Counted from the first letter of the stretch, positions 8,052-17,293 are shown. The stretch: DNA of 20,739 nt from Lachnospiraceae bacterium (GCA_900769115.1 CAAGFJ010000001.1:1-20739), one strand, 5' to 3'. Notes: generated from the letters alone by a model not told the origin. Made by a program: numbers and translations.

Positions 8052-9299
8052 ATGTCTAAGAAAAATGTTTTTGTTGCTCAATCAGGTGGTCCTACCGTTG
8101 CGATCAATGCATCCCTGGCCGGCGTGTTAGACGCTGCCATCAAAAGTGATCATTATAATTCTGTATATGGATCCCAATATGGAATCCTCGGAATCCTTAA
8201 TAACCAGTTAATTGATCTGACAAAGCAGGCAGAAGAGATTCCTGATTTCATTGATATATTGAAAATCAGCCCTGCCATGTACTTAGGTTCCTGTCGCTAC
8301 AAACTTCCCGATCACACTGTGGATGACTCTGACTATGCATTCATTTTTGAACAGTTTGAACGTTATAATATTGGTGCCTTCTTCTACATCGGAGGTAATG
8401 ATTCCATGGATACTGTGCTCAAATTAAGTGCTTATGGTAAGGAACACAATAGTACGGTGCGCATCATTGGAATTCCCAAAACAATTGATAATGACTTGTG
8501 TATCACAGACCACACCCCTGGTTATGGATCCGCTGCCAAATATGTTGCCTCCTCTTTATTAGAGATTGCACATGACACATTTATTTATAGTGTAAAAAGC
8601 GTTACAATCGTAGAGATTATGGGACGGGATGCCGGATGGCTGACTGCGGCTTCTGCTCTTGCCCGCAATGAATATAATTCCGCACCTCACCTCATCTATT
8701 TACCGGAAGTTGCTTTTGACACAGAAAGCTTCTTAGATGATGTCAACAGGGAACTGGCTAAGCGGAATAATGTTATTATTGCTGTTTCCGAAGGAATCAA
8801 AGATAGAGATGGTAATTATATCAGTGCTACAACTGCTGCCAATGACCAGTTTGGGCACTCTCAGTTAAGTGGAACCGGAAAATGCTTAGAGCAATTAGTA
8901 AAGAATCGCATTGGTGTGAAAGTTCGTTCCATAGAGTTGAATGTCCTACAGCGCTGTGCTGCCCACATTTCTTCTCTAACTGATATTGAAGAATCCTTCC
9001 GCCTTGGTAATCAGTCCGTTGCGTATGCATCCGAAGGCCGAACCGAATGCATGCTTACTTTACAACGCATTTCTAACAAACCATACGAAGTTATTATCGA
9101 GACAGCAGACATCAACGGAATTGCAAATGAAGCCAAATCTATTCCAAGAGAATGGATCAATACAGCCGGAAATGATATTCTGCCTGCACTTTATGAATAT
9201 ATGGCTCCACTAATTCTTGGAGAACCCAAGGTCACATATAAGAACGGACTGCCCGTATATCTGCCTGTATATCATCTGAACACTTCGAATCAAGAATAA
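8052..9299 (+). CDS. pfp: Phosphofructokinase, probably pyrophosphate-dependent
   Basis: A cytoplasmic glycolytic enzyme of 415 residues interconverting fructose 6-phosphate and fructose 1,6-bisphosphate. Phosphofructokinase motifs are SGGPTVAINAS (11-21), GGNDSMDT (114-121), IPKTIDNDL (141-149), EIMGRDAGW (188-196) and SEGIK (246-250). Two features point to pyrophosphate as phosphoryl donor: Asp at the position that is Gly in the ATP-enzyme motif GGDGS, and Lys in PKTIDND where ATP enzymes have Gly. The preceding Asp of that motif is Asn here. PPi-linked enzymes are reversible, so the gene could serve gluconeogenic flux as well. It is the only complete plus-strand gene, has its own promoter and is monocistronic. 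Donor specificity is inferred, not shown. Confidence 0.92.
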   Translation: MSKKNVFVAQSGGPTVAINASLAGVLDAAIKSDHYNSVYGSQYGILGILNNQLIDLTKQAEEIPDFIDILKISPAMYLGSCRYKLPDHTVDDSDYAFIFEQFERYNIGAFFYIGGNDSMDTVLKLSAYGKEHNSTVRIIGIPKTIDNDLCITDHTPGYGSAAKYVASSLLEIAHDTFIYSVKSVTIVEIMGRDAGWLTAASALARNEYNSAPHLIYLPEVAFDTESFLDDVNRELAKRNNVIIAVSEGIKDRDGNYISATTAANDQFGHSQLSGTGKCLEQLVKNRIGVKVRSIELNVLQRCAAHISSLTDIEESFRLGNQSVAYASEGRTECMLTLQRISNKPYEVIIETADINGIANEAKSIPREWINTAGNDILPALYEYMAPLILGEPKVTYKNGLPVYLPVYHLNTSNQE

Positions 9300-9324
9300 A
9301 CAATAACTATATAAAACACAACAA

Positions 9325-9362
9325 GACCGGAACAGAGTATACTATATCTCCTGTATCCGGTC
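9325..9362. terminator. Shared hairpin between convergent pfp and the synthetase gene
   Basis: GACCGG (9325-9330) pairs with CCGGTC (9357-9362), and ACAG (9332-9335) pairs with CTGT (9351-9354). On the minus strand it is followed by the T-rich TTGTTGTGTTTT, and on the plus strand by a weaker CTCTTAATTT. It overlaps the last codons of the synthetase gene and can act on both converging transcripts. Confidence 0.65.
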
Positions 9363-9989
9363 TCTTAATTTCATCATATTCTGATCCATATCCGCAATGA
9401 CTTCCGCATAGTGCTTTAACTCTATAGCAATCTCATCTGCCTGGCTAACTTCCTTCTTATATAACAACTGATAATCTAACACCGACCAGAAATCCATTGC
9501 TACGGTTCGAATCTGTATCTCTACCTTCACCCACTGTGCTTTCTTAGTCAGATAGATTGGCACTTCCACAATCAAGTGCAGACTCTGATAACCCGTATCT
9601 TTGGGTTCCTTGATATAATCCTTGACTTTCAGAATATGCAGATCCCCCTGCACGCTAAGACACTGCATAATCTCATACACATCATCCAGAAACAGACATG
9701 TAACCCGAACACCTATTATATCATTTAACCGTTTCTTTGCTTCTTTCAGATTAATCTTAATATTCTTTCGTTTCAATTTGCGATAAATACTCTCTGCCGA
9801 CTTTATTCTATGCGTCACCTGCGCAACTACCACCCGCTCTTTGTTGCCTTTTAATTCTTGATCGATCATGGAAATCTTAGATTCAATCACCTGAATAGCC
9901 CACATGCATTTTAGCTGATATTCCTGATCTGCCAGTGATTCACGAAAATCAGATATGATCTTCTTTTCCAGCTTCTTATCTTTATCCAT
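9342..9989 (-). CDS. Small alarmone ((p)ppGpp) synthetase, RelP/RelQ type
   Basis: A cytoplasmic protein of about 215 residues containing only a RelA/SpoT synthetase domain, the size of Gram-positive small alarmone synthetases that transfer pyrophosphate from ATP to GDP or GTP. Visible motifs are HRIKSAESIYRKL (about 60-72), RLNDIIGVRV with its acidic residue (about 88-96), KDYIKEPKDTGYQSLHLIVEVP (123-144, with the guanine-stacking Tyr) and VEIQIRT with the catalytic-region Glu at about 157. The common GYRSLH motif is GYQSLH here. No hydrolase, TGS or ACT domain is present. I chose the ATG at 9989 because AGGTGG lies 5 nt upstream; an in-frame GTG at 9998 overlaps that site. It follows the large EAL-domain gene on the same strand. 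Confidence 0.93.
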   Translation of the reverse strand: MDKDKKLEKKIISDFRESLADQEYQLKCMWAIQVIESKISMIDQELKGNKERVVVAQVTHRIKSAESIYRKLKRKNIKINLKEAKKRLNDIIGVRVTCLFLDDVYEIMQCLSVQGDLHILKVKDYIKEPKDTGYQSLHLIVEVPIYLTKKAQWVKVEIQIRTVAMDFWSVLDYQLLYKKEVSQADEIAIELKHYAEVIADMDQNMMKLRDRIQEI

Positions 9990-10055
9990 TTTTACCACCT
10001 ATATTCTTTCTTATCTTCAACATAGCACGGTATATCTATCATATCTATCTTCTTT

Positions 10056-10084
10056 TGTATATTATTGTGTTAAATGTATGTTAA
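10056..10084 (-). promoter_or_regulatory. Candidate promoter of the alarmone synthetase gene
   Basis: On the minus strand, TTAACA (10079-10084), a 17-bp spacer and TATACA (10056-10061) match the consensus at five and four of six positions. It sits just after the stop of the upstream gene and would give a leader of about 60 nt. The gap holds no terminator, so read-through from upstream is also possible. Confidence 0.45.
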
Positions 10085-10087
10085 TGC

Positions 10088-13000
10088 CTACAGCTCCACT
10101 TCCTCACAATGCCGCTCAATCTCCTTCCCATTATACAGGAAGTGACAGATACCATTGATAATCTCAATATCCTCTTCTGCCGCGCCAATGTCAGTGTGCC
10201 ATTTCGTGCGCAACTGCGTATCAACCCCTGAATTATAGATCCGGACTTTTGCAGTATCTGTCCGGTTACCTAATACAATTGCCTCTTTTCCTTCATTCTG
10301 GATCGTCAACGCAACCGTACTCATGGAAAATGCCGTATCCCCCGTCTCGGCACCAATACCGCACACCCTGTCTCCCCGCATCCGAATGATTGCATCTCCA
10401 CTCTCGATCGAGGTATGACTTCGTGCCCCATCAAAGGTTCCCAAGGCAATTGCATAGTTGCCTCCGGATACACATTTAAAGAATAGATGTTCCATTGCAA
10501 TATCTACACTACCTGACATGGATCCTACTCCAATTCCCTTCGTACAACCCATTGTGATTTCCATATTACAATGATGAATGGAAAGCTGCATATCTCCCTT
10601 GATTGAACCAATTGCGACACCTTCTTCACCATTCATCTGAATCATGTACTTGCCACGATTAATATGCGTTACACCACCTAGTCCGGAACCTATTCCAATT
10701 CCATGCGCAACATTTCCTTCAATCACGATCTCACCATCCTGATCCAATTCCAAAATGCCATGTCCATTCTCAAGATCATTACCGATCGCATAATTACCGG
10801 TATCACTTAATATAACCAACAAATTACCATTGCCCGCTAATGTCAGTTTCGAACTTTGCGGAACACGGATTCCACCGCCCTTTAAGACATTCTCGCCTTT
10901 CAGAACAATCATAACTGAACAGTTCTCACCTAATTCAATACACGGATGGTTCTTCTTTGCCACGAAATGAATATTCTCAAGTTCAATCGTTCCATGATAC
11001 CCGGACTCAATCCGCAAATCCAGCTTAGACTCCATTCCTGGTGTTCCTGCGAATGTAATATCGCGGTGAATCTCGCCCTCGGATGGAATATATACCGTCC
11101 GGTACTTCTGGGATGCCACTTTCACCGTAGATACACGGTTCTCACGACCCGCAATATAAGTCTCTAATCCTGTCTTCTTCATCCGGATATGCTGATATCG
11201 GATAATCTCACTCTTAATCTCTGCTGGAATAGACGCAATCGGTTCTGCTACCGGTTTTGCGGTATAATATCCCTGAATGAGATCCACACCCAGCTCGATC
11301 ACAGCCTCTAACTCCTCTGTTGTCTCTACTCCCTCTGCCAATGCCATAATATCATTGTCATGTGCAAAGGTAACAATCTCGCTGACAAAATGCTGCTTCT
11401 GCGGACTATCCTGAATATCCGTCAATAGCATACGGTCAATCTTCACATAATTCGGCATATACCGGAGCAGATTCGTAATATTCGAATATCCGGTTCCGTA
11501 ATCATCTACCGCCGTCTCAATTCCCATCTGGCAATAGTCATCCTTCATCTTTGTTAACTGTTCATCCGGAAGCTCTGTCTGTTCGGTCAGTTCCACAACA
11601 AATACATCCGCTGCAGACTGTATTTTCTCCCGAAGAGCCTCTTTATCCGCACCGACTAACTGATTACCAGGGATACTGTTCACAAACACCTTCCGCTTAT
11701 CAAACAATGCCCAGTTCGTCTTCACATACTGTAATACATTGAAGAACGTCGCCTTCTCCACGTCATATAACCGATCCATGCCCTCGGCATATTTCAGTAC
11801 GGTAAGTGGTGACACAAACGGCTGTACATCCGGCCGCATCAATGCCTCATATGCAAAGATCTCTCCGTCCTTCGCGCTCACAATCGGCTGGAAATGATAC
11901 CGGAACCGGTTATCATCTAATATATGCTTCACCACTGCTTCTTCCTGTTTCTCTTCCTCTGTCAGAATCTGCTTTGTCTCCGACCGCTGCATATTTGCCT
12001 TGTTACCATTCTTCTGGCTGACTGCACTGCTCAAAAGGCGCTCTAATTCCTTACCATTCTCTACCTTCGCAGTCTTACTTCCGGTATATACGGCTAACTG
12101 ATATTCCTTCTTGCTGCTACGGTTATATTGCTGTATCTCCACAAGAATATGATCCCGTATTGTATGTATCGCATCCTTATTATCCTGTTCCGACAGAATC
12201 GTAATCGCAAATTCTCCATTACCAAGTCCACATACCATTCCATCTTCTGTGCACTTCTCAATCATATTGGCAAGCGCCTGAATGACCTCATTCCCCGCTT
12301 CTCTCCCGTAAGTAATATTAATACGGTCCAGATTACAGATATCCACCACTAATGTACTTAACCAACACTGTTTTTCATTGGCCTGCTTAATAAGAGATGC
12401 GGCGCTTACCATAAATCCCTTATAATTATAGAATCCGGTCAGATTATCACGAATCCGGCTGGACTCTAATATCCGGTTGCTCCGCTTAAGCTCTTCAATT
12501 CTACGGAAACACTCTAAGCCCTGCATCACACTCCGAACCCACAAACGATATTCTTCCTGATACCCTCTTGGCTCATTGCCATAGCTTACCACCGCATATC
12601 CAAAGCATCGTTCCTCAAAGTGTAGCGGTGTAAATATATATGCCATCGGTGTATCATGTTCCCGATACAACTCCGGCAATAGTATATGACGGTCAAAGGT
12701 ATCCTCAAAATCTACCTTATCCTGATTCATACCCTCTTTTCCACACTGTAGAATATGTATCATCTCATCACTATAATCTGTCCACTTAATATCCCGATCC
12801 GTATCTTCTAAATGATTCCAATCGGAATTCAGACACAGATGAAAATTATCAAAATCCCGGATCTGGGATACATACGAGAATATCGTGTTCATCAGTCCCT
12901 CCATATCTGACTGACAAAACATATCCTCCATAATATGATTAAAACAGGAATAGAAATTATTCGAAGATATATCCGTTGCCCATCCCGTCCGCAAGGTTGA

Positions 13001-13885
13001 CTGAAATTGTGTATGCGATACATGACAACCACAGCTTCTTCCAATAAATAACGGAACATCCGCTTCAAACTTAGTCATTGCGTGACCGTGTAATAATGCA
13101 TCAATACTGGCAGTCACATGCTTACCACAATCTCTTGCCGGAATTGGTGCAGACGTAATCGGCTTAGGACTTAATCTACCCTCTGTGTTGGAATCATATC
13201 CAATTACGGCAATATCCTCCGGTACACGTAGTCCATTCTTTGTCAATGCTTCCGCTACACCGATTGCCATGCAATCATTAGCACATGCTATTGCCTCTGG
13301 AAGATGCTCCATATCTCTCATTATAAGTTCAGCGATATTGGATCCACTTGTATACCAGAAATCTCCATAAAAGATTCTTCCCGGTTCAACAACAATTCCA
13401 TGTTCTTCCATACAATCTAAGAATCCCTTCAAGCGCTGCTTCGAATGTGGATGCCACTTCTTACCGGTAATATATGCAATATCCCGATATCCATGTTCTT
13501 CAATCAAATGAGATATCAGACGTTTCGTCGGAGTATAATGATCCGTCATAACAGTCGGAAAATACTTGCTCTCCCGATCCACACAGATTACAGGACCGGA
13601 AAAACAATTCTTCAATCGATGTTCAATCCGATCTGCAACCTGTGGTGTCTGAATTGTATCTGAAAGAATCACAAACGCATCAAATAAATGATATTCTATC
13701 AGCGAAAAGATATGAGCTTCTCCTATCTCTCGATTCTGTGTCTCTTGGTACTTCTGATACATTGCAAAAATGCAGACGTCATAATCATAAAGGAAACTCT
13801 GCTCTAAAAATCCTTTAATAAATAGTGCCTGATTGTCTTCTTCCGGCTGTCCTACCAACAATGCAATTCTCTTTCGTTCCTTCAT
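10088..13885 (-). CDS. LacI-type sensor / degenerate GGDEF / EAL / beta-helix fusion protein
   Basis: A 1265-residue protein without signal peptide or membrane segment, so probably cytoplasmic. Residues 1-285 are a LacI-type periplasmic-binding fold (for example CANDCMAIGVAEAL at 201-214 and VPEDIAVIGYDS at 221-232) with no helix-turn-helix in front. Residues about 300-460 look GAF-like. A helical linker leads to a GGDEF domain (475-635) whose motif reads GNGEF (555-559), so it is probably not a cyclase. The EAL domain (about 645-895) keeps all expected residues: E680 in EAL, N736, E765, D794-D795 in DDYGTGYS, K815, E851 and Q871. It should therefore hydrolyse c-di-GMP. Residues about 925-1250 form a solenoid with a near-28-residue repeat resembling secreted carbohydrate-binding beta-helix proteins. 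GGAG lies 9 nt before the ATG. It starts 37 bp after the metallo-beta-lactamase gene. The ligand is unknown. Confidence 0.88.
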   Translation of the reverse strand: MKERKRIALLVGQPEEDNQALFIKGFLEQSFLYDYDVCIFAMYQKYQETQNREIGEAHIFSLIEYHLFDAFVILSDTIQTPQVADRIEHRLKNCFSGPVICVDRESKYFPTVMTDHYTPTKRLISHLIEEHGYRDIAYITGKKWHPHSKQRLKGFLDCMEEHGIVVEPGRIFYGDFWYTSGSNIAELIMRDMEHLPEAIACANDCMAIGVAEALTKNGLRVPEDIAVIGYDSNTEGRLSPKPITSAPIPARDCGKHVTASIDALLHGHAMTKFEADVPLFIGRSCGCHVSHTQFQSTLRTGWATDISSNNFYSCFNHIMEDMFCQSDMEGLMNTIFSYVSQIRDFDNFHLCLNSDWNHLEDTDRDIKWTDYSDEMIHILQCGKEGMNQDKVDFEDTFDRHILLPELYREHDTPMAYIFTPLHFEERCFGYAVVSYGNEPRGYQEEYRLWVRSVMQGLECFRRIEELKRSNRILESSRIRDNLTGFYNYKGFMVSAASLIKQANEKQCWLSTLVVDICNLDRINITYGREAGNEVIQALANMIEKCTEDGMVCGLGNGEFAITILSEQDNKDAIHTIRDHILVEIQQYNRSSKKEYQLAVYTGSKTAKVENGKELERLLSSAVSQKNGNKANMQRSETKQILTEEEKQEEAVVKHILDDNRFRYHFQPIVSAKDGEIFAYEALMRPDVQPFVSPLTVLKYAEGMDRLYDVEKATFFNVLQYVKTNWALFDKRKVFVNSIPGNQLVGADKEALREKIQSAADVFVVELTEQTELPDEQLTKMKDDYCQMGIETAVDDYGTGYSNITNLLRYMPNYVKIDRMLLTDIQDSPQKQHFVSEIVTFAHDNDIMALAEGVETTEELEAVIELGVDLIQGYYTAKPVAEPIASIPAEIKSEIIRYQHIRMKKTGLETYIAGRENRVSTVKVASQKYRTVYIPSEGEIHRDITFAGTPGMESKLDLRIESGYHGTIELENIHFVAKKNHPCIELGENCSVMIVLKGENVLKGGGIRVPQSSKLTLAGNGNLLVILSDTGNYAIGNDLENGHGILELDQDGEIVIEGNVAHGIGIGSGLGGVTHINRGKYMIQMNGEEGVAIGSIKGDMQLSIHHCNMEITMGCTKGIGVGSMSGSVDIAMEHLFFKCVSGGNYAIALGTFDGARSHTSIESGDAIIRMRGDRVCGIGAETGDTAFSMSTVALTIQNEGKEAIVLGNRTDTAKVRIYNSGVDTQLRTKWHTDIGAAEEDIEIINGICHFLYNGKEIERHCEEVEL

Positions 13886-13922
13886 ATATTACTACTCCAC
13901 ATTCTATTCATTCTTATCTTTC

Positions 13923-15518
13923 CTATCGATCCCACTTGTCACATAAACTGTTGATCTGATCTGTAAAGCGAACCAGATCCTTGTTAGCGCCACCCTTGTT
14001 ATGTGCTATAACAGTAAGAAGCCGATTACCTGCTGCCACTAACCGGTCAAAGATTGCCTGTGCACGGAAAGCCTTCTGACTAATCTTCACCTTCTTTGTT
14101 GCTACCCCTGCAAAGATCAATTCGTCTGTGCCAAGATCAAACTCTGCCCCGGAGAATGGAGCAACAGCTTCATATCCTTCCTCCTGGATCATAGTCTTAA
14201 AGTGCTCACATACCAGATCCTCTCCATGCACAACAAATACTTTTGGCTTTGGTTCAAATGCATGCAGCCATCTCAATAACCCCGACTGATCTGCATGACC
14301 ACTGATTCCTTCTAACTTCTCAATCCTTGCCCGGACTTCGATCAACTCGCCAAATAACTTAACCGTTGTTGCGCCCTCCAAAATACTACGGCCAAGTGTT
14401 CCATGTGCCTGATATCCAACAAATAAAACCGTACATTCCTTTCTCCATAGATTATGTTTCAGATGATGCCGGATACGTCCTGCTTCACACATTCCGGAAG
14501 CCGAAATAATCACTTTTGGTTTCATATCAAAATTAATTGCTTTGGAATCATCACTTGTAACGGCTGTCTTAAGTCCCGGAAAAGCAATCGGATTGATTCC
14601 CTGCTTGATAAGCTCCATAGCTTCTTCATCAAAACAGTTATCCACATTCTTATTAAAGATATTCGTTGCCTCAACCGCCAACGGACTATCTACATATACC
14701 TCAAATCCTTCATATTCCGGAAGCAGGTTATCATATTTGATCTTCCGAATGAAATACAATAATTCCTGTGTTCTTCCAACCGCAAAGGACGGAATGACTA
14801 CATTACCACCCTTATCAAATGTCTCCTTAATAATTCTGGTCAATTCTGCTACATAATCCGGTGTTCCTTCATGATTCCGGTCTCCATAAGTAGACTCCAT
14901 CACCACATAATCTGCCTCCTTCAGATACTGAGGATCTTTGATAATGGGCTGGTTAATATTACCTATATCACCAGAAAATACGATCTTCTTGGAGATATCT
15001 CCCTCTGTCAGCCATATCTCAATGCTGGCAGATCCAAGCAAATGTCCTACGTCTGAAAAACGGATCCTGATTCCATCTGCCAAGGTGATCATCTCATCAT
15101 ACCTACATGGCACAAAAAATGCCAATACCCCAATTGCATCATTCATTGAATATAACGGAATGAATTCTTCCTCTCCGGCACGTCTCGCTTTTCGATTGCG
15201 CCACTCTGCCTCAAACTCCTGAATATGTGCACTGTCACGCAACATGATCTGACAAAGATCTGTTGTCGCTTTCGTTGTATACACCTGCCCCCGGAAGCCT
15301 TTGGCATACATAAGTGGGAGTAACCCTGAATGATCAATATGCGCATGTGTTAACAAAATATAATCCACATCTGACGGATTCATTGGAAGTTCCTGATTCT
15401 CATACACATCCGGCCCCTGTTCCATACCACAGTCAATCAGAATATTCTTCCCACAAGCCTGCAGACAATGGCAACTTCCGGTCACCTCATGATCCGCTCC
15501 AATAAATGTTAACTTCAT
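13923..15518 (-). CDS. Metallo-beta-lactamase / beta-CASP nuclease-like protein
   Basis: A 531-residue soluble protein of the CPSF73/YSH1-like group of RNA-processing metallo-beta-lactamases. Zinc-site motifs are HAHIDH (58-63), H159 in GHLLGS, D184 in SGDIGN and H408 in SGHAD. The beta-CASP insert (about 210-380) contains ESTYGDR, SFAVGRTQE, VDSPLA and ISASGMCEAGRIRHHL. The C-terminal RMMBL region follows, and about 65 further residues (465-531) look like an alpha-helical extension. All metal ligands are present, so nuclease activity is plausible, but substrate and in vivo role are unknown. AAAGGGG lies 8 nt before the ATG. It lies 43 bp after the flippase gene and 37 bp before the EAL fusion gene, suggesting one transcript. 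Confidence 0.93.
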   Translation of the reverse strand: MKLTFIGADHEVTGSCHCLQACGKNILIDCGMEQGPDVYENQELPMNPSDVDYILLTHAHIDHSGLLPLMYAKGFRGQVYTTKATTDLCQIMLRDSAHIQEFEAEWRNRKARRAGEEEFIPLYSMNDAIGVLAFFVPCRYDEMITLADGIRIRFSDVGHLLGSASIEIWLTEGDISKKIVFSGDIGNINQPIIKDPQYLKEADYVVMESTYGDRNHEGTPDYVAELTRIIKETFDKGGNVVIPSFAVGRTQELLYFIRKIKYDNLLPEYEGFEVYVDSPLAVEATNIFNKNVDNCFDEEAMELIKQGINPIAFPGLKTAVTSDDSKAINFDMKPKVIISASGMCEAGRIRHHLKHNLWRKECTVLFVGYQAHGTLGRSILEGATTVKLFGELIEVRARIEKLEGISGHADQSGLLRWLHAFEPKPKVFVVHGEDLVCEHFKTMIQEEGYEAVAPFSGAEFDLGTDELIFAGVATKKVKISQKAFRAQAIFDRLVAAGNRLLTVIAHNKGGANKDLVRFTDQINSLCDKWDR

Positions 15519-15561
15519 AACAATCGCCCCTTTCCATACATTATGCGTCTTTCTTCTGCTT

Positions 15562-17229
15562 CTATTGAATAAAATGCAGCTTGCGTGCCACCTTTACCAA
15601 CATCGCTCCTTTCGGAAATGCAAGCAACATCTCTTCTGTATATCCACCAACCTTCAACATCACCACAAAATAGGTAACTGCTGCAAGACTGATTGCAACC
15701 AATACAGCAATCGCATTACTGATAAATGCACCCATAACTTGAACCAGAATCCAATCAAGTCCTTTGTATGCAAGAATTGCAACAAGCCCCATAACAACCG
15801 CAGAAATTACCGGCACTCCTATCGTCTGTTTCCACTCCATCTTAAACTGCAATTCCTTCTTCACAAAATATAGATTCATCGCTACAACTATAATCGCATA
15901 AAATGCTGTTGCAAGGATCAACGAATAGATCTCTAACTTTGCTACCCCGATCAGCGGTATCAACAATAACATATGTCCTACCAACGCAGTAACAGAACTG
16001 ATTACCGGTATATTTACTTTGCCAATTCCCTGCAAAACACCATTCAGCACACTGGAAATCCCATATAATACAATTGAAATGCCACCAATCAGCAACAGAT
16101 TCGATACCATTGTAGTATCTTCTGCTGACAAACTATAATACACTAACCTTACGATCGGTTTACCCAATACTCCAAAACCTACTGCACAAGGCACTGTAAG
16201 TACCATTGCTAATTGAAGAGACTGTTGAATCTTATGATTACATCCTTCCTTGTCCCCAACGGCATACGCACCCGACACACTCGGAATCACCGCAGAACCT
16301 ACCGCAGCTGCCATTGCAATCGGAACATTTGCAAGAACTAAATACATACGGCTATACAGCCCATACTGTCCATCGACCAATTCACTACTCATACCCATAT
16401 ACTGTAGCATCTTCTGATATATTGTCATATCCAAAATGACATTCACATTATAAATAGCGGAACTTAATATGATCGGTGTTGCAATCATCAATAACAACCG
16501 GATCACAGAACGATAGGAAAGAATCTCTGTTGTAGTATCCTGCGCAATCTTCTCTTCGACAATTCCCCGTTGTCTGTAAAACAACCATGCGATATAGATC
16601 AGACTAACCGTTGCTGCGACACCGGTTCCTAATGTACCTCCGGCGGCCCCATACACATCTGACATATCGCTATGCCCATGGGATACAGCCCAATTAATAA
16701 ATGCCAATGCAGCCACAATACTGACAATCGCATTGATTACCTGCTCAATAATCTGGGAAATGGAGGTTGGCACCATATTCCCGTATGCCTGAAAATATCC
16801 TCGATATACACTGGCAAAACCCGATATAAAGATCGTCGGTGCCAGAATCCGCAAGGATAACACCGTATTATCCGTTACAATATATGGAGCAATTATATAA
16901 GTGAATAACGAAGCAATTCCGCCTACAACTAACATGTAGAGCATGGCTCCCTTGTATATCTGCCTCACATTACGATATTCCCCACGCTGTACACGTTCTG
17001 AGATTAGTTTGGATAATGCCGCTGGTATGCTGAATACAGCAATTGTCCAGATATATCCATATACGGTCTGTGCTGCTCCGTAATATCCGTTTCCTGCTTT
17101 TCCTAATATATTAGCAAACGGAATATTATATACCATTCCAATCACCTTGGATATAACACTTGCCGCTGCTAATATTGTTGCCTGCATAGCAAAACTGCTT
17201 GATATTGTTCTCTTTTTCGTCTTTCCCAT
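15562..17229 (-). CDS. MurJ/SpoVB-family lipid-linked saccharide flippase
   Basis: A 555-residue integral membrane protein of the MOP superfamily (MurJ, SpoVB and polysaccharide flippases) with about 14 hydrophobic segments. The N-terminal pattern of SSFAMQATILAAASVISKVIG, NIPFANILGKAGNGYYGAAQ and SIPAALSKLISERVQRGEYR is typical of B. subtilis SpoVB and YtgP (MurJ). Members move lipid-linked peptidoglycan or polysaccharide precursors outward across the membrane. I cannot tell a lipid II flippase from a sporulation-specific or exopolysaccharide one by reading alone. Only a weak AGAAAGA-like ribosome binding site precedes the ATG. It is first in a probable operon with the metallo-beta-lactamase and EAL fusion genes. 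Confidence 0.9.
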   Translation of the reverse strand: MGKTKKRTISSSFAMQATILAAASVISKVIGMVYNIPFANILGKAGNGYYGAAQTVYGYIWTIAVFSIPAALSKLISERVQRGEYRNVRQIYKGAMLYMLVVGGIASLFTYIIAPYIVTDNTVLSLRILAPTIFISGFASVYRGYFQAYGNMVPTSISQIIEQVINAIVSIVAALAFINWAVSHGHSDMSDVYGAAGGTLGTGVAATVSLIYIAWLFYRQRGIVEEKIAQDTTTEILSYRSVIRLLLMIATPIILSSAIYNVNVILDMTIYQKMLQYMGMSSELVDGQYGLYSRMYLVLANVPIAMAAAVGSAVIPSVSGAYAVGDKEGCNHKIQQSLQLAMVLTVPCAVGFGVLGKPIVRLVYYSLSAEDTTMVSNLLLIGGISIVLYGISSVLNGVLQGIGKVNIPVISSVTALVGHMLLLIPLIGVAKLEIYSLILATAFYAIIVVAMNLYFVKKELQFKMEWKQTIGVPVISAVVMGLVAILAYKGLDWILVQVMGAFISNAIAVLVAISLAAVTYFVVMLKVGGYTEEMLLAFPKGAMLVKVARKLHFIQ

Positions 17230-17261
17230 ATATCTATTCTGTCTTTCTAAAAATTATATTT

Positions 17262-17288
17262 ATTATAGCACAGTTTTCCTCTCTTTAA
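17262..17288 (-). promoter_or_regulatory. Promoter of the flippase operon (extended -10)
   Basis: On the minus strand, TGC-TATAAT (-10 at 17262-17267, with a TGn extension) has TTTAAA (17284-17289) 16 bp upstream as a weak -35. Transcription would start near 17255, about 26 nt before the flippase ATG. The -35 overlaps the T-rich tail of the aconitase terminator. A second TATAAT lies at 17253-17258. Confidence 0.6.
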
Positions 17289-17293
17289 AAGAA

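Noticed and set aside
12000..12470. GGDEF domain as an active diguanylate cyclase
   Set aside because: The signature reads GNGEF, lacking the second Gly and the metal-binding acidic residue.
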